Source: an uncultured Clostridium sp. (GTDB taxonomy: Bacteria; Bacillota; Clostridia; TANB77; CAG-508). Taken from it: 40,389 nt of DNA. This document shows positions 1-7,941 of the stretch, piece by piece. Each line of letters opens with the position of its first letter. The stretch's first letter is position 1. The position numbers were made by a program, and so were the translations under genes. The notes beneath the pieces were generated by a model. That model was given only the letters and a program-made list of their open reading frames with translations. It was not told the DNA's origin and ran no database searches. The DNA is taken from the NCBI GenBank assembly GCA_900553125.1, contig USCB01000012.1, forward strand, positions 1-40,389, written 5' to 3'.

Positions 1-106
1 AAAATTTAGTGCTAATAAATAAAATTTTTTAAGACATTTTCAAAAATGATTGACAATTTCATATTGAATTAAGAATTTAAGTTAAATAATCTTTTATTAA
101 AAACAT

Positions 107-140
107 ACTAAAACGAGCACAAATTAGTGCTCGTTTTAGT
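107..140 (-). terminator. Rho-independent terminator of the first gene
   Basis: A perfect 14-bp inverted repeat (107-120 with 127-140, loop of 6) is followed, reading leftwards, by a T-rich stretch. It lies just past the stop of the minus-strand gene at 157-564 and probably ends that transcript. Confidence 0.8.
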
Positions 141-156
141 GTCAAGAAATAAACTA

Positions 157-564
157 TTAAAAATAAAAGTAATTTTTACGGTTTTCGTATATTGTTCTAC
201 AAGCTCCTGAAACCGGAATTTCGGGCTTAATACCATAATGATCTAATATAATAGCAATTATGGCAGCTGTTTGTGGTCCAACATTCTCCCATTCATAAAA
301 CCGTACTCCTTTTAAATCACAAATATTATCGTATCCATGATTTTTTATAGCGTTATAAGCTATTGTTTTTGCTCTTTTGTCCCTGCCATAATTTGGAAGG
401 CTTCTGAATGCATCATCTACAGACACAAAGCTAACTGGTGAACTGTTAACCTCTGCCAATTGGTTCTTTAATCCCGTATTTTCAAGCATCAATTCTTTGT
501 TAATTCTTCTAAGTTCTTCTAATTGTTTTTCAATGGAATCAATAATTGTTTCAAAATTACGCAT
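157..564 (-). CDS. Coiled-coil protein with RNA-polymerase alpha-CTD-like helix-hairpin-helix domain
   Basis: This is a 135-aa protein of unassigned function. Residues about 5-40 are rich in E, K, L and N and look like a coiled coil (EKQLEELRRINKELMLEN). Residues about 55-112 resemble the helix-hairpin-helix fold of the RNA polymerase alpha C-terminal domain: a short SLPNYGRDKRAK helix, then DNICDLKGV, then WENVGPQTAAIIAIIL and a DHYGI tail. The resemblance is by eye only. It has its own promoter at 617-645, an RBS (AGGAGG) just before the ATG and its own terminator, so it is monocistronic. It lies at the left of IME1 beside the relaxase gene and may be a DNA- or polymerase-binding accessory protein of that element. 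It could also belong to the chromosome if the IME1 left end is nearer than assumed. Confidence 0.6.
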   Translation of the reverse strand: MRNFETIIDSIEKQLEELRRINKELMLENTGLKNQLAEVNSSPVSFVSVDDAFRSLPNYGRDKRAKTIAYNAIKNHGYDNICDLKGVRFYEWENVGPQTAAIIAIILDHYGIKPEIPVSGACRTIYENRKNYFYF

Positions 565-616
565 GTATAATCCTCCTGATTTCTATTTCTCGACATTAAG
601 AATTAATCTCATATAT

Positions 617-645
617 ATTATATCAAATTTTATGTTAATTTGCAA
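617..645 (-). promoter_or_regulatory. Sigma-A type promoter of the 157-564 gene
   Basis: On the minus strand TTGCAA (640-645) and TATAAT (617-622) are separated by exactly 17 bases. The start codon lies about 50 bases downstream. Confidence 0.7.
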
Positions 646-671
646 ATATTTATTCAAATTAGACTATATTC

Positions 672-1985
672 TTAATATTTGCTTTTTGTTTTTCTATTTT
701 TATAATTTTCAATCAATTCCTTAGTTTTTTCTTTTTCAGCTTGCTCTTTTTGAACTTCCTCATATACTTTATTATAGGTATCAATAATTCTATTACAAGC
801 ATTTCTTTGACCATATAAAGTGTTAATTTCATCAATTACAAGATCAATTATTTCTTTTATTCCTGCTTTTTCTTCTGGAGAACATGCTTTATGAAAATTT
901 CTCCACAAATTTTCACGGTTACTTTTTAACTCTGGTAATTTTTCTTCGATTTCTTTTTTATGCTTTTTAATATCTTCAATAGATTTAGAATGACTTTGAT
1001 TTATAAAACTTAATTCTTCAAATACCATTTTAGTTTTATTTCTTGCTTTATAATCTTTAACAGTAACTTCTTGTACAATTACTTTTGCAGGTAATATTCC
1101 AAGTATATATAATGCAGCAACATACCAACTATAAAATCTATTCCTCTTATATAATTTCCAATCAATTTTAGGACCTTTGTAAATTTTTTTATAATATTTC
1201 CTTTGATAATTTGCAAAAGGTACTAAATAATTATTTGTTTTTGGATAATAAATTCTTTCTTTGATACCTTGTACAGAATATTTTTCTCCAAATGCTCTAT
1301 CAATTCTGACATTTCTTTGAAAATATGGAGTTTTCATTGTAAAATATTTACCACTGTCTTTAATATTTTCATAACCTTTTGCTTTTAGAACTAATTTAAA
1401 GTCAGAATACTTTTTAACAGATTTTATTGCCTCATCAATATCAATTATTATTTTCTTCATTTTTTCGTCTCTACGATTAAAATAATCAATATTCTTTTGT
1501 CTAAATTCTTTTTCTTTTTCAGCTCGTGGAGTAGTTACTATTCTTAATCCATTTTCAATACATAATCTGTCAGAAATTTGTTTCACAAATGCAATATCTT
1601 CTTTTCCATTATGATATTTCTTTCCATCTACAAATGAAACAGAATTTAAAATAATATGATTATGAACGTTTTTCTTATTTATATTGGTACAAATAACTAC
1701 TTGATATTTATCACCCCACATTTCTTCAGCAAGTTGTTTTCCAATTTGATTTGCTCTTTCAGGTGGCAATTTAAATCCATTAAATGATTGTATTATGTGA
1801 TAACCTAAAGTTTTATCCTCTTTATGAAAAAAATTTTTAGTTAATGCCATTTCTTCATATGCAGTTGGAACCGCACAATTAACACTTGATACTAAAATAT
1901 CATGTTCTATTTTATCTCCATTCTTTCCATAATTTATAACTGTTTGAAGATTACTTTTAATATTTTTTATTTTAATTACTGCCAC
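672..1985 (-). CDS. Relaxase/mobilization nuclease (VirD2/MobA-like)
   Basis: This DNA relaxase would nick oriT and pilot the strand during mobilization of IME1. The family signature is clear: HIIQSF near residue 63, then the metal-binding NVHNHIILNSV with two histidines two apart (about residues 108 and 110), which is the HxHxxxN-type motif III. A Lys/Glu-rich C-terminal half forms a probable helical tail. The start is taken as GTG at 1985, giving MAVIKIKNIKSN: GAGGAG lies about nine bases before it, whereas the upstream ATG at 1994 abuts that RBS. The gene overlaps the end of the mobC-like gene by 14 bases, which implies translational coupling. The MOBP/MOBQ subfamily is not resolved here; the protein is unlike the MOBV relaxase of IME2. 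Confidence 0.88.
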   Translation of the reverse strand: MAVIKIKNIKSNLQTVINYGKNGDKIEHDILVSSVNCAVPTAYEEMALTKNFFHKEDKTLGYHIIQSFNGFKLPPERANQIGKQLAEEMWGDKYQVVICTNINKKNVHNHIILNSVSFVDGKKYHNGKEDIAFVKQISDRLCIENGLRIVTTPRAEKEKEFRQKNIDYFNRRDEKMKKIIIDIDEAIKSVKKYSDFKLVLKAKGYENIKDSGKYFTMKTPYFQRNVRIDRAFGEKYSVQGIKERIYYPKTNNYLVPFANYQRKYYKKIYKGPKIDWKLYKRNRFYSWYVAALYILGILPAKVIVQEVTVKDYKARNKTKMVFEELSFINQSHSKSIEDIKKHKKEIEEKLPELKSNRENLWRNFHKACSPEEKAGIKEIIDLVIDEINTLYGQRNACNRIIDTYNKVYEEVQKEQAEKEKTKELIENYKNRKTKSKY

Positions 1986-2313
1986 TAAAATCATCTCCTC
2001 TTGAATAAACCTTCTTTTGAAAATCTAAAATAAATTTGCTAATAGCATTTCTTAAATATTCTAATTCATCAGATTGAACATACCCTCTTATATTTGTTCT
2101 AATTGCAATTTGATTTATATTATTTGATATACCTATAACTTGCTTTGTAAAATCTCTTATTTCTTTTGTAGGTTGTTCTTTTATTTTGTATCCTTTGATA
2201 CAACTTCTTAAAAATTCTGACTCACTTAATCCTGTTTTTTCAGATTTTAATTTTAATAAATTATCTTCATCTTGATTTATCCATAATTGTTTTTTTATTG
2301 TTCTTTTTCTCAT
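1972..2313 (-). CDS. MobC-like relaxosome accessory protein
   Basis: This 113-aa protein is likely to bind oriT and help the relaxase open the DNA. The N-terminus (KRTIKKQLWINQDED) resembles a ribbon-helix-helix strand, followed by SGLSESEFLR-type helix residues (KTGLSESEFLRSC). The segment with NNINQIAIRTN matches the MobC family core, in which the N-Q-IA-N pattern is conserved. The start MRKRT at 2313 is chosen because AAAGGAG lies about ten bases upstream; the seven extra upstream codons overlap the RBS. It is the first gene of the pair with the relaxase, and the candidate oriT lies directly upstream, the usual arrangement. Confidence 0.85.
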   Translation of the reverse strand: MRKRTIKKQLWINQDEDNLLKLKSEKTGLSESEFLRSCIKGYKIKEQPTKEIRDFTKQVIGISNNINQIAIRTNIRGYVQSDELEYLRNAISKFILDFQKKVYSRGDDFSGSN

Positions 2314-2339
2314 AAATTTATCTGCTCCTTTCAAAAAAT

Positions 2340-2432
2340 TTTAAGGGGTTTGGGGAAGAATTTCCCCATCAATTATTTTTTCAAAAAAATAACAAGCGGT
2401 ATTTGAACGGGAGTACAAATGCGTCGCTTGCT
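2340..2432 (-). other. Candidate oriT of IME1
   Basis: This non-coding stretch upstream of mobC and the relaxase gene is unusually G-rich for the window. It holds a GGGG-GGGG pair of tracts, an inverted repeat GGGGAA/TTCCCC (2352-2367), and an imperfect hairpin with arms CAAGCG/CGCTTG and inner ATTTG/CAAAT (2393-2430). Position and structure fit an origin of transfer. I cannot place the nick. Confidence 0.5.
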
Positions 2433-2441
2433 TTAAATATT

Positions 2442-2756
2442 TCATTTATTAATAATGCCTGTATTTTTTAAATAAAAATACATTTCTTTACCACCTAAAA
2501 GAAAAATTTCTTTCTCTTCTAAGTCACAAATATCCATATAAATTGCAACTAATTTTTGTAACATTTTACATTCATTTCTATTTAAAATCATTTCTCTATC
2601 TTCTTCTAAAATAAGTTGTAAATTTGGATATTTATTCATAATATTATCAAATTCCCTTTTTAATTTTTTATAGTTATTGTTACTATTTATTAAATCAATT
2701 TTTCTTTCTTCAATAGCCTCATTTAAATACATTTCGTATAATCTTATCTCATCCAT
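2442..2756 (-). CDS. Hypothetical protein in mobilizable element
   Basis: This 104-aa protein is mostly helical and charged, with no signal peptide or membrane segment; I do not recognise it. It is encoded two bases after the tnpV remnant and ends just before the candidate oriT, in the same direction as rep and the mobility genes. Its codon use matches its neighbours, so it is likely to be translated. The start ATG lies within the end of the tnpV remnant's RBS-rich region and appears coupled to it. Confidence 0.6.
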   Translation of the reverse strand: MDEIRLYEMYLNEAIEERKIDLINSNNNYKKLKREFDNIMNKYPNLQLILEEDREMILNRNECKMLQKLVAIYMDICDLEEKEIFLLGGKEMYFYLKNTGIINK

Positions 2757-2758
2757 TT

Positions 2759-3177
2759 CTATAACACCTCTTCATAAATTAATTCATTTAATATAATTTC
2801 TTCTGCTCTATTTTTAATAGAATTCATGCATCTAACCCATTCCATTTGATTAGTTGTTTTTAATTCTTCTGTTACATTTTCTTGCTTTACTAACTGAGAT
2901 ATAATTGTTCTAATTCGTTCTTCACAAGCAATATCAATCTCGTGTAAATACTTATTTAATTTACCATCCATTAACAATATTGTATATTTGTATATTCAGA
3001 TTTCTTGTTATTTTTTAAATAATTTAATTTCATTTTTCCATATTTTCCAATTTTATAATTTGTATCTTCTGAGCCTAAAACTAAATTAGGCAAATAATAG
3101 TCTCCTTGTTTTATATATTCAATTCCTGTTTTATCATCTATAAATCTATCTTTTAATTCTTTGTTTTCCATAATCAA
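2759..3177 (-). pseudogene. tnpV: tnpV, split by a frameshift
   Basis: Two overlapping reading frames together cover a TnpV-family protein, a small protein of unknown role carried by clostridial transposons and IMEs. The first frame (2971-3177) gives YLPNLVLG and IGKYGKMKLNYLK and stops after KSEYTNIQYC. The second (2759-2977) continues with GKLNKYLHEIDIACEERI and NQMEWVRCMNSIKNRAEEI. In intact family members these parts are joined, so one or two bases have been lost or gained near 2975-2990. The second part could be re-initiated from a TTG. A sequencing error is the alternative, because the region is a run of A and T. Confidence 0.75.
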
Positions 3178-3186
3178 AATCTCCTT

Positions 3187-3741
3187 TTAAATTAATTGTT
3201 CATAATTAGCTAATAAAGTATTGAAGTCAAAATCAGAATAATCTCTTTGTTCAAAATTATTTTTTTGTGATTTGCTATTTACTTTATTAGTATAGTTATT
3301 ATTAGTATTATTACATCGTAAATTTTCCGATTCCAGAATCGTATTTTTTCCTGTTCCTGAATCGTAATTTTTACGATTCCATTCTTCTGAAATCATTTTG
3401 CAAGGATAAATCAAATTAGGTTTATTTCTTCCTTGTTTTTTCTCATATATAAGTTTACAAGCAGATAATTCTTTAAATGCCTTTGTAACTGTTTTATCTG
3501 ATAAATTAAGCAAGTTTTGAATATCTTTTCTTGTAAAAATAAGATAAGCTTTTCCGTTTTCATCTTTCCAATTGTTTTTTAGTGATAAAGAAAATCTATC
3601 TAATATAAATCCGTATAATAATTTGCTATCTGAAGATAATGCGCTATATCTCGGGTTTATAAATAGTTCTTTAGGAACAGTTATATATTTATATTGTAGT
3701 AATTCAGTTGCATTAAATAATAAATTTTCATCCATATCCAT
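3187..3741 (-). CDS. RepA_N-type replication initiator, short form
   Basis: This 184-aa protein has the RepA_N N-terminal winged-helix domain: YITVPKELFINPRY, SSDSKLLYGFILDR, then LIFTRKDIQNLLNLSDKTV and a recognition-helix-like TKAFKELSACKLIYEKKQG. Such proteins start theta replication of plasmids and of circularised integrative elements. The C-terminal part is short and ends with QRDYSDFDFNTLLANYEQ, similar to the tail of the IME2 copy (RKYPDGFFDSLYANF). The start at 3741 (MDMDENLL) is set by AAAGGA upstream. It is about 125 residues shorter than the IME2 homologue because the middle region is missing, so function is uncertain. Three CGACACA repeats lie just upstream. Confidence 0.82.
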   Translation of the reverse strand: MDMDENLLFNATELLQYKYITVPKELFINPRYSALSSDSKLLYGFILDRFSLSLKNNWKDENGKAYLIFTRKDIQNLLNLSDKTVTKAFKELSACKLIYEKKQGRNKPNLIYPCKMISEEWNRKNYDSGTGKNTILESENLRCNNTNNNYTNKVNSKSQKNNFEQRDYSDFDFNTLLANYEQLI

Positions 3742-3806
3742 TCGTCCTTTCATTGAATTTATCAATGGTTTAAAAATTTATATAGTTTTTTATTTTATTA
3801 AATTTA

Positions 3807-3855
3807 CGACACACATTGCGACACAAAAATATTTGACTTAAAAAATTACGACACA
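3807..3855. repeat. Iteron-like CGACACA repeats upstream of rep (IME1)
   Basis: Three direct copies of CGACACA occur at 3807, 3819 and 3849, two of them within ACGACACA. They lie 65-115 bases upstream of the rep start and are candidate initiator-binding sites. Confidence 0.45.
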
Positions 3856-3910
3856 AGTTTTTCCCACCTAACTTTGTGCTTTTTCTGACCTTTTATAAAA
3901 CTCTACAAAA

Positions 3911-3948
3911 AAATAGCATAGCTTAAATATTCTTAAACTACGCTATTT
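3911..3948. terminator. Hairpin near the IME1 end
   Basis: Arms AAATAGC/GCTATTT, TAG/CTA and TTAA/TTAA are nested symmetrically around a six-base loop with A:C mismatches between them. It is a possible terminator between the element end and rep. The rest of 3742-4149 holds the iterons, the att copy and no gene. Confidence 0.45.
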
Positions 3949-4003
3949 ATACATATTATCAGTTTCAAAAAAAAATTGCTGAGTTCTATTCAAACCCAGC
4001 TAA

Positions 4004-4016
4004 TATGGTCGAGGCG
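4004..4016. other. att site between IME1 and IME2 (distal copy)
   Basis: TATGGTCGAGGCG is identical to 12953-12965, which covers the 3' end of tRNA-Pro. The integrase gene starts 134 bases to the right. The copy also marks the right end of IME1, because the IME1 rep gene ends up beside it just as the IME2 rep gene lies beside the tRNA copy. A small hairpin (GGTAG/CTACC) follows at about 4016-4035. Confidence 0.65.
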
Positions 4017-4149
4017 GTAGCTTTTTCAAACTACCCCAAACCTTTTATTTATCAATGTTTTATAATACTTTTGGTATTTTAAAACATTTTTTTAAAATTC
4101 TTATTTTAGTATTAATCTAAAATTCAAATGTTTAATTTTAAATGTTCTT

Positions 4150-5457
4150 TTATGCTCTTTCTCTCTTTAAATAATCTATTACTTTTTGAGTTTCTTTTTG
4201 TTTATAATAATTGTAAATATCGCCATAAGTATTTATTGTAGTTTCAATATTGGCATGTCCCATTAATTTTTGCAACACTGGCAAGTCTACTCCTGCCTCA
4301 ATACATCTAGTTGCAAAAGTATGTCTTAACATATGGGTATTTACTGGTTTTGTTATTCCTGCATTTTTGCATATTCGCTTAAATGCCGAATTTATTGTAT
4401 TATCTACATATAATTTTTTATTTGCTTGACAAAATAGAACTTTATTTTTGTTTTCTATTTTGTTATTTAATGAATCTATTATAATATCTTCTGTAAGTTC
4501 ATTTATTTCTATATTTCTTTTTCCACTTTTAGTTTTGGTTGGACCAATAATAGTTTTTTTATTTCTATCTTTTGTTAAAGTTTTTGTGACTTTAATCATT
4601 TTATTATCTAAATCAATATCTTCATTGTAATTCAATGCTAGTACTTCGCCGATTCTCATCCCTGTATATAAACACAAAAGAATAATGTTTTTATAACTTG
4701 ATGAATGACTTTCTAAATAGTCTTCTAATTGGTTTTGTTCTGTTATTGTTAAAGCAACTACATCTTTATCTTCTTTTAAACTTTTTGGTTTTTCAATACG
4801 ATCAATGCCTTCAAATAAATTTTTTACTAAATATAATTTATAATTTGCATATTCATAAACATATTTAAGCATTCTATAATCTTTTTTTATAGTGGAATTT
4901 GACTTTACTCTTTCTTCCTGTAAAAAGTCTTCAATTTGTTTTTTAGTTACTTTTTCTATTGGAATATTAGCAAATTTATGCTTTTTAATTCTTTCTAATG
5001 TTGACATATTAGTATTGTAAGCATTTGCTTTCGTTTTTCCCATTCTATATTTTGAATCTTCAATTTCTTTTGCTAAAATTGCTATTGTTTTTTCTGTTCT
5101 TTTCAATTCAATAGAACAACCAGACATTTTCATTTCTAATTTGTATTTATACATTTTATCTAATGCTTCTTCTTGTGTTTTAGCAGTAAATGTTTTTCTA
5201 ATTACTTCTCCTGTTTCTATATCTTTTCCTATTGTTAAAGTTGCTTTATGTTGTTCATTAATATAGAACTTGTCGCATTTATCAGCATTTTTACATTTTC
5301 TACATTTATCACAATTATTCATTGATTTTTTATTTTTTCTATTTTGACAAACAGATCTATCTTTGCATTTCTTACATATAGGACACATAGATAATTCAGA
5401 GTTCTTTTTTTCTGTTTTTATTATATATGTTCCGACTGTATAGCCTTTATTACTCAT
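4150..5457 (-). CDS. int: Tyrosine recombinase/integrase with Cys-rich N-terminus
   Basis: This 435-aa phage/Tn916-type integrase would integrate and excise IME2 at tRNA-Pro. The catalytic set is complete: Arg268 in TGMRIGE, Lys near 310, His375 and Arg378 in HMLRHTF, His401 in LMGHANI and the nucleophile Tyr411 in INTYGDI. A core-binding domain spans about 125-230 and an arm-type DNA-binding region with a QEEALD motif about 70-110. Oddly, residues 25-61 carry two CxxCxxC-x5-C-like clusters (Cys25, 28, 31, 37 and 49, 52, 55, 61), which look like one or two zinc knuckles. The gene is adjacent to the distal att copy and follows the excisionase gene in the same direction. The ATG has GGAGG upstream. 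Confidence 0.93.
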   Translation of the reverse strand: MSNKGYTVGTYIIKTEKKNSELSMCPICKKCKDRSVCQNRKNKKSMNNCDKCRKCKNADKCDKFYINEQHKATLTIGKDIETGEVIRKTFTAKTQEEALDKMYKYKLEMKMSGCSIELKRTEKTIAILAKEIEDSKYRMGKTKANAYNTNMSTLERIKKHKFANIPIEKVTKKQIEDFLQEERVKSNSTIKKDYRMLKYVYEYANYKLYLVKNLFEGIDRIEKPKSLKEDKDVVALTITEQNQLEDYLESHSSSYKNIILLCLYTGMRIGEVLALNYNEDIDLDNKMIKVTKTLTKDRNKKTIIGPTKTKSGKRNIEINELTEDIIIDSLNNKIENKNKVLFCQANKKLYVDNTINSAFKRICKNAGITKPVNTHMLRHTFATRCIEAGVDLPVLQKLMGHANIETTINTYGDIYNYYKQKETQKVIDYLKRERA

Positions 5458-5487
5458 AATATTTCCTCCATTTCTTAAATTTTTTGA

Positions 5488-5596
5488 GGAAATACCTTGC
5501 TCAATTTTTAAATTGGTAGTATAATTATTTTACAAATATATCGAACAGGGTATTTCCTGTTTACTAGAAGATTTAATGTGCTAGATTAAGTCTTCT
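5488..5596 (-). promoter_or_regulatory. Inverted repeats between xis and int
   Basis: Two structures lie in the xis-int gap. AGAAGATTTAAT (5566-5577) pairs with ATTAAGTCTTCT (5585-5596), a terminator-like hairpin after xis. GGAAATACC (5488-5496) pairs with GGTATTTCC (5549-5557) across a 52-base loop just before the int RBS. They may reduce read-through or int translation; this is an inference from position. Confidence 0.45.
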
Positions 5597-5603
5597 TTCT
5601 TTT

Positions 5604-5801
5604 TTATTCGACCATAATTCTTTTATGGCTTAAAAATTCATTTAAACAATCAGCTTTTATCCAAAATTTTCTGCCTATTTTTATACTTGGAAAATCTTCT
5701 TGATGAAATAATTGCAAACACTTTTGTTTTCCAATATGCAATAATTGGCATACATCATCTGTTGAATATAGTTTAATGTCGATTTCTTCTAATTTCTGCA
5801 T
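5604..5801 (-). CDS. xis: Excisionase / MerR-like helix-turn-helix protein
   Basis: This 65-aa DNA-binding protein of the excisionase family would bend att DNA and direct the integrase towards excision. It has the typical winged HTH pattern: YSTDDVCQLLHIGKQKCLQLF, then FPSIKIGRKFWI with the conserved RxW/F wing, and a short NEFLSHK tail. The start MQKLEE at 5801 is set by a strong AAGGAGG seven bases upstream. It lies about 150 bases before int on the same strand and has its own promoter at 5840-5869. Confidence 0.88.
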   Translation of the reverse strand: MQKLEEIDIKLYSTDDVCQLLHIGKQKCLQLFHQEDFPSIKIGRKFWIKADCLNEFLSHKRIMVE

Positions 5802-5839
5802 ATTTTTACCTCCTTTCCTTGACAATACTTATTTAATAT

Positions 5840-5869
5840 AGTATAACTATGTTGTGAGAGATTTGTCAA
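5840..5869 (-). promoter_or_regulatory. Promoter of xis-int
   Basis: On the minus strand TTGACA (5864-5869) is followed after 18 bases by TATACT (5840-5845). A short palindrome, ATAGTATAACTAT, overlaps the -10 box and could be an operator. The diverging cargo operon starts at 5979. Confidence 0.65.
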
Positions 5870-5978
5870 AACTATTTAAAATTGTAAATTGATTATATAA
5901 TCATATTTTATATTTGTCAACATATTTATAAAAATATTTTAAAATATTTCACATTTTATTTTTAGGGGGATTAAAAAG

Positions 5979-7082
5979 ATGAGAAAATTACCTCAATATT
6001 CTTTTAATGAAGGATTTTATATATGGTTTGATATAAACTCTAAGGAGGAGTATTATTCAACACCATTATATATGTATAAAACCGATTTTAATGATGATTT
6101 ATCTAATTATAAAAGGGTAATTATACAAGAAAAAGACTTTTATAAAAAAAAGCCAAGCAAAAAAAATTCTGCTCCAAAACATCCTGCAACTATTCTTTAT
6201 CCTTTTGCTGAGCAATTTGGAAGACTTTTGATAAATTTATTAAATGCAGACTTTTCAAACTTTGATAAAGCATATAATACCTTTTTCTATTTGTATGGAT
6301 TTGAATTATTAAGAGAATATGTACCAGATAAGGAATTAATAAACACATATAAGTCTGAAGAAGAATTAACAAAAATAATGAAAAGAGTATATGAAGATAG
6401 TTATGGATATGTATCAGATATGCAATATAATTTTAGAAAATGTGTAGATTTTGTATATAATTTAAATGGAAATGAAGAACTAAAAAATAGCAAACCAAGT
6501 TCAAAATTTATTGCATCTTTAGTAACACATCATAATGATGTATATTCATATTCAAGTGATATAGAAGTTATTTTAGATACATATTCAGATAAATATTTAA
6601 AATATGGTAATCAATCGTTAAATAAACTAACAGAAGAACTGGATCAAGACGATTCTTTTATACCAATGACTAATGTTTATACAAGCGAAAAATTAAGTAA
6701 TATTGTTTTTGTTGTATTAGAACAATTTGTAAAAAATTCTAGTTTACCAATAAAACAATGTCAGTATTGCAATAGATATTTTATTCCGAAAATTAGACAG
6801 GATGAAATATATTGTGATTTGCCAAATGAAGATGGAAAGAGTTGTAGAGAAAAAGGTGCAAAACAAACATATAAACAAAATTTAGAAAGGATTCCTGCTT
6901 TACTTGAATATAGAAAGGCATATCAAAAAAAGTTTATGGAAGTTGCTAGAAGTGATAATAATAAACAATTAAAAAAGGATTTTGATAGTTGGAAAAAAAT
7001 TGCACAAGGTAAGATAAAGGATTATAAACAAGGTAAAATTATGGAAGATGAATTATATAAGTGGATGATAGAAAATAAATAA
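5979..7082 (+). CDS. DUF6076-like protein with C-terminal zinc finger
   Basis: This 367-aa protein has no known function. The N-terminal 250 residues are helical without membrane segments. The C-terminal part carries a probable zinc site: Cys261 and Cys264 (CQYCNRYFIP), Cys279 and Cys289 (YCD then KSCREKGA). This matches the CGNR/DUF6076-like signature seen in clostridial mobile elements. It is the first gene of a plus-strand operon; the next gene starts 16 bases after its stop. The RBS is AGGGGG about ten bases before the ATG. It may be a DNA-binding or sensor subunit of the cargo system. Confidence 0.75.
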   Translation: MRKLPQYSFNEGFYIWFDINSKEEYYSTPLYMYKTDFNDDLSNYKRVIIQEKDFYKKKPSKKNSAPKHPATILYPFAEQFGRLLINLLNADFSNFDKAYNTFFYLYGFELLREYVPDKELINTYKSEEELTKIMKRVYEDSYGYVSDMQYNFRKCVDFVYNLNGNEELKNSKPSSKFIASLVTHHNDVYSYSSDIEVILDTYSDKYLKYGNQSLNKLTEELDQDDSFIPMTNVYTSEKLSNIVFVVLEQFVKNSSLPIKQCQYCNRYFIPKIRQDEIYCDLPNEDGKSCREKGAKQTYKQNLERIPALLEYRKAYQKKFMEVARSDNNKQLKKDFDSWKKIAQGKIKDYKQGKIMEDELYKWMIENK

Positions 7083-7098
7083 TTTGGGGAGGTATAAT

Positions 7099-7923
7099 AT
7101 GATTAGTGAATTTTTATTACATTCTACAGTAAGAATAACATCAATTTTTAAAAATAATATGATTGGTACAGGAACAGGTTTCTTCTTTATATTCAAAATA
7201 GATAACAATGATATACCTGTAATTGTAACTAATAAACATGTGATTAGAAATAGTATAAAGGGAACATTTAAACTATCATTGTCAGACCAAAATGGGAATT
7301 GGCTTAAAAATAATTATATAGATATTAATTGTGAAGATTTTGAAAAAATGTGGATAATGCATCCTGAAGAAGATATAGATTTATGTATAATGCCGATAGC
7401 TACTTTATTGGAAAAGGCCCAAGAAATGAATAAAAATTTATATTTTAAAGCCTTAGATAAAAATATAATCCCATCTCTAGAACAAATAGAAAAGCTTACA
7501 GCTATTGAAGACATATTAATGATTGGTTATCCTAATGGTTTATGGGATTCATACAATAATATGCCCATAATAAGAAGAGGTGTAACTGCAACTAATCTAA
7601 AATTAGATTATAACAATAAAAAAGAATTTTTGATAGACATTGCTGCTTTTCCAGGTTCAAGTGGTTCCCCAGTATTTATATATAACAGAGGTTCTTATCC
7701 TGTTAATGATGGAATTGCGATTGGAGATAGGTTATTATTAGTTGGAGTTTTGTTTGCTGGTACACAAATGAATATAGAAGGTAATATAGAAATTGTAGAA
7801 GTTCCTACTATTAATATTCCAATTTCAAAAAGTAAAATACCAAACAATATAGGAATTATTATAAAAATAGAAAAGCTTTTAAATTTTGAATTAATATTAA
7901 AAGAAAAATTAAATTCTAAATAA
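7099..7923 (+). CDS. Trypsin-like serine peptidase
   Basis: This 274-aa protein has the chymotrypsin/S1 fold with an apparently complete triad: His47 in TNKHVIR, Asp94 in EDIDLCI and Ser188 in FPGSSGSPVF. GTGTGFFF at 23-30 is the usual first strand motif. There is no signal peptide, membrane anchor or PDZ domain, so it is probably cytoplasmic, unlike the HtrA protein at 13301. The start MISEF at 7099 has GGGGAGG eight bases upstream; an in-frame TTG at 7084 overlaps that RBS and is rejected. It is the middle gene of the three-gene cargo operon. Cytoplasmic trypsin-like peptidases in mobile elements are often linked with phage defence, which is an inference here. Confidence 0.85.
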   Translation: MISEFLLHSTVRITSIFKNNMIGTGTGFFFIFKIDNNDIPVIVTNKHVIRNSIKGTFKLSLSDQNGNWLKNNYIDINCEDFEKMWIMHPEEDIDLCIMPIATLLEKAQEMNKNLYFKALDKNIIPSLEQIEKLTAIEDILMIGYPNGLWDSYNNMPIIRRGVTATNLKLDYNNKKEFLIDIAAFPGSSGSPVFIYNRGSYPVNDGIAIGDRLLLVGVLFAGTQMNIEGNIEIVEVPTINIPISKSKIPNNIGIIIKIEKLLNFELILKEKLNSK

Positions 7924-7941
7924 TAGGAAGAAGGTTATAGT

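Noticed and set aside
5630..5645. ATGGTCGA at the end of xis as another att copy
   Set aside because: Only eight bases match, they are part of the coding end of xis, and no flanking similarity to the tRNA 3' end is present.
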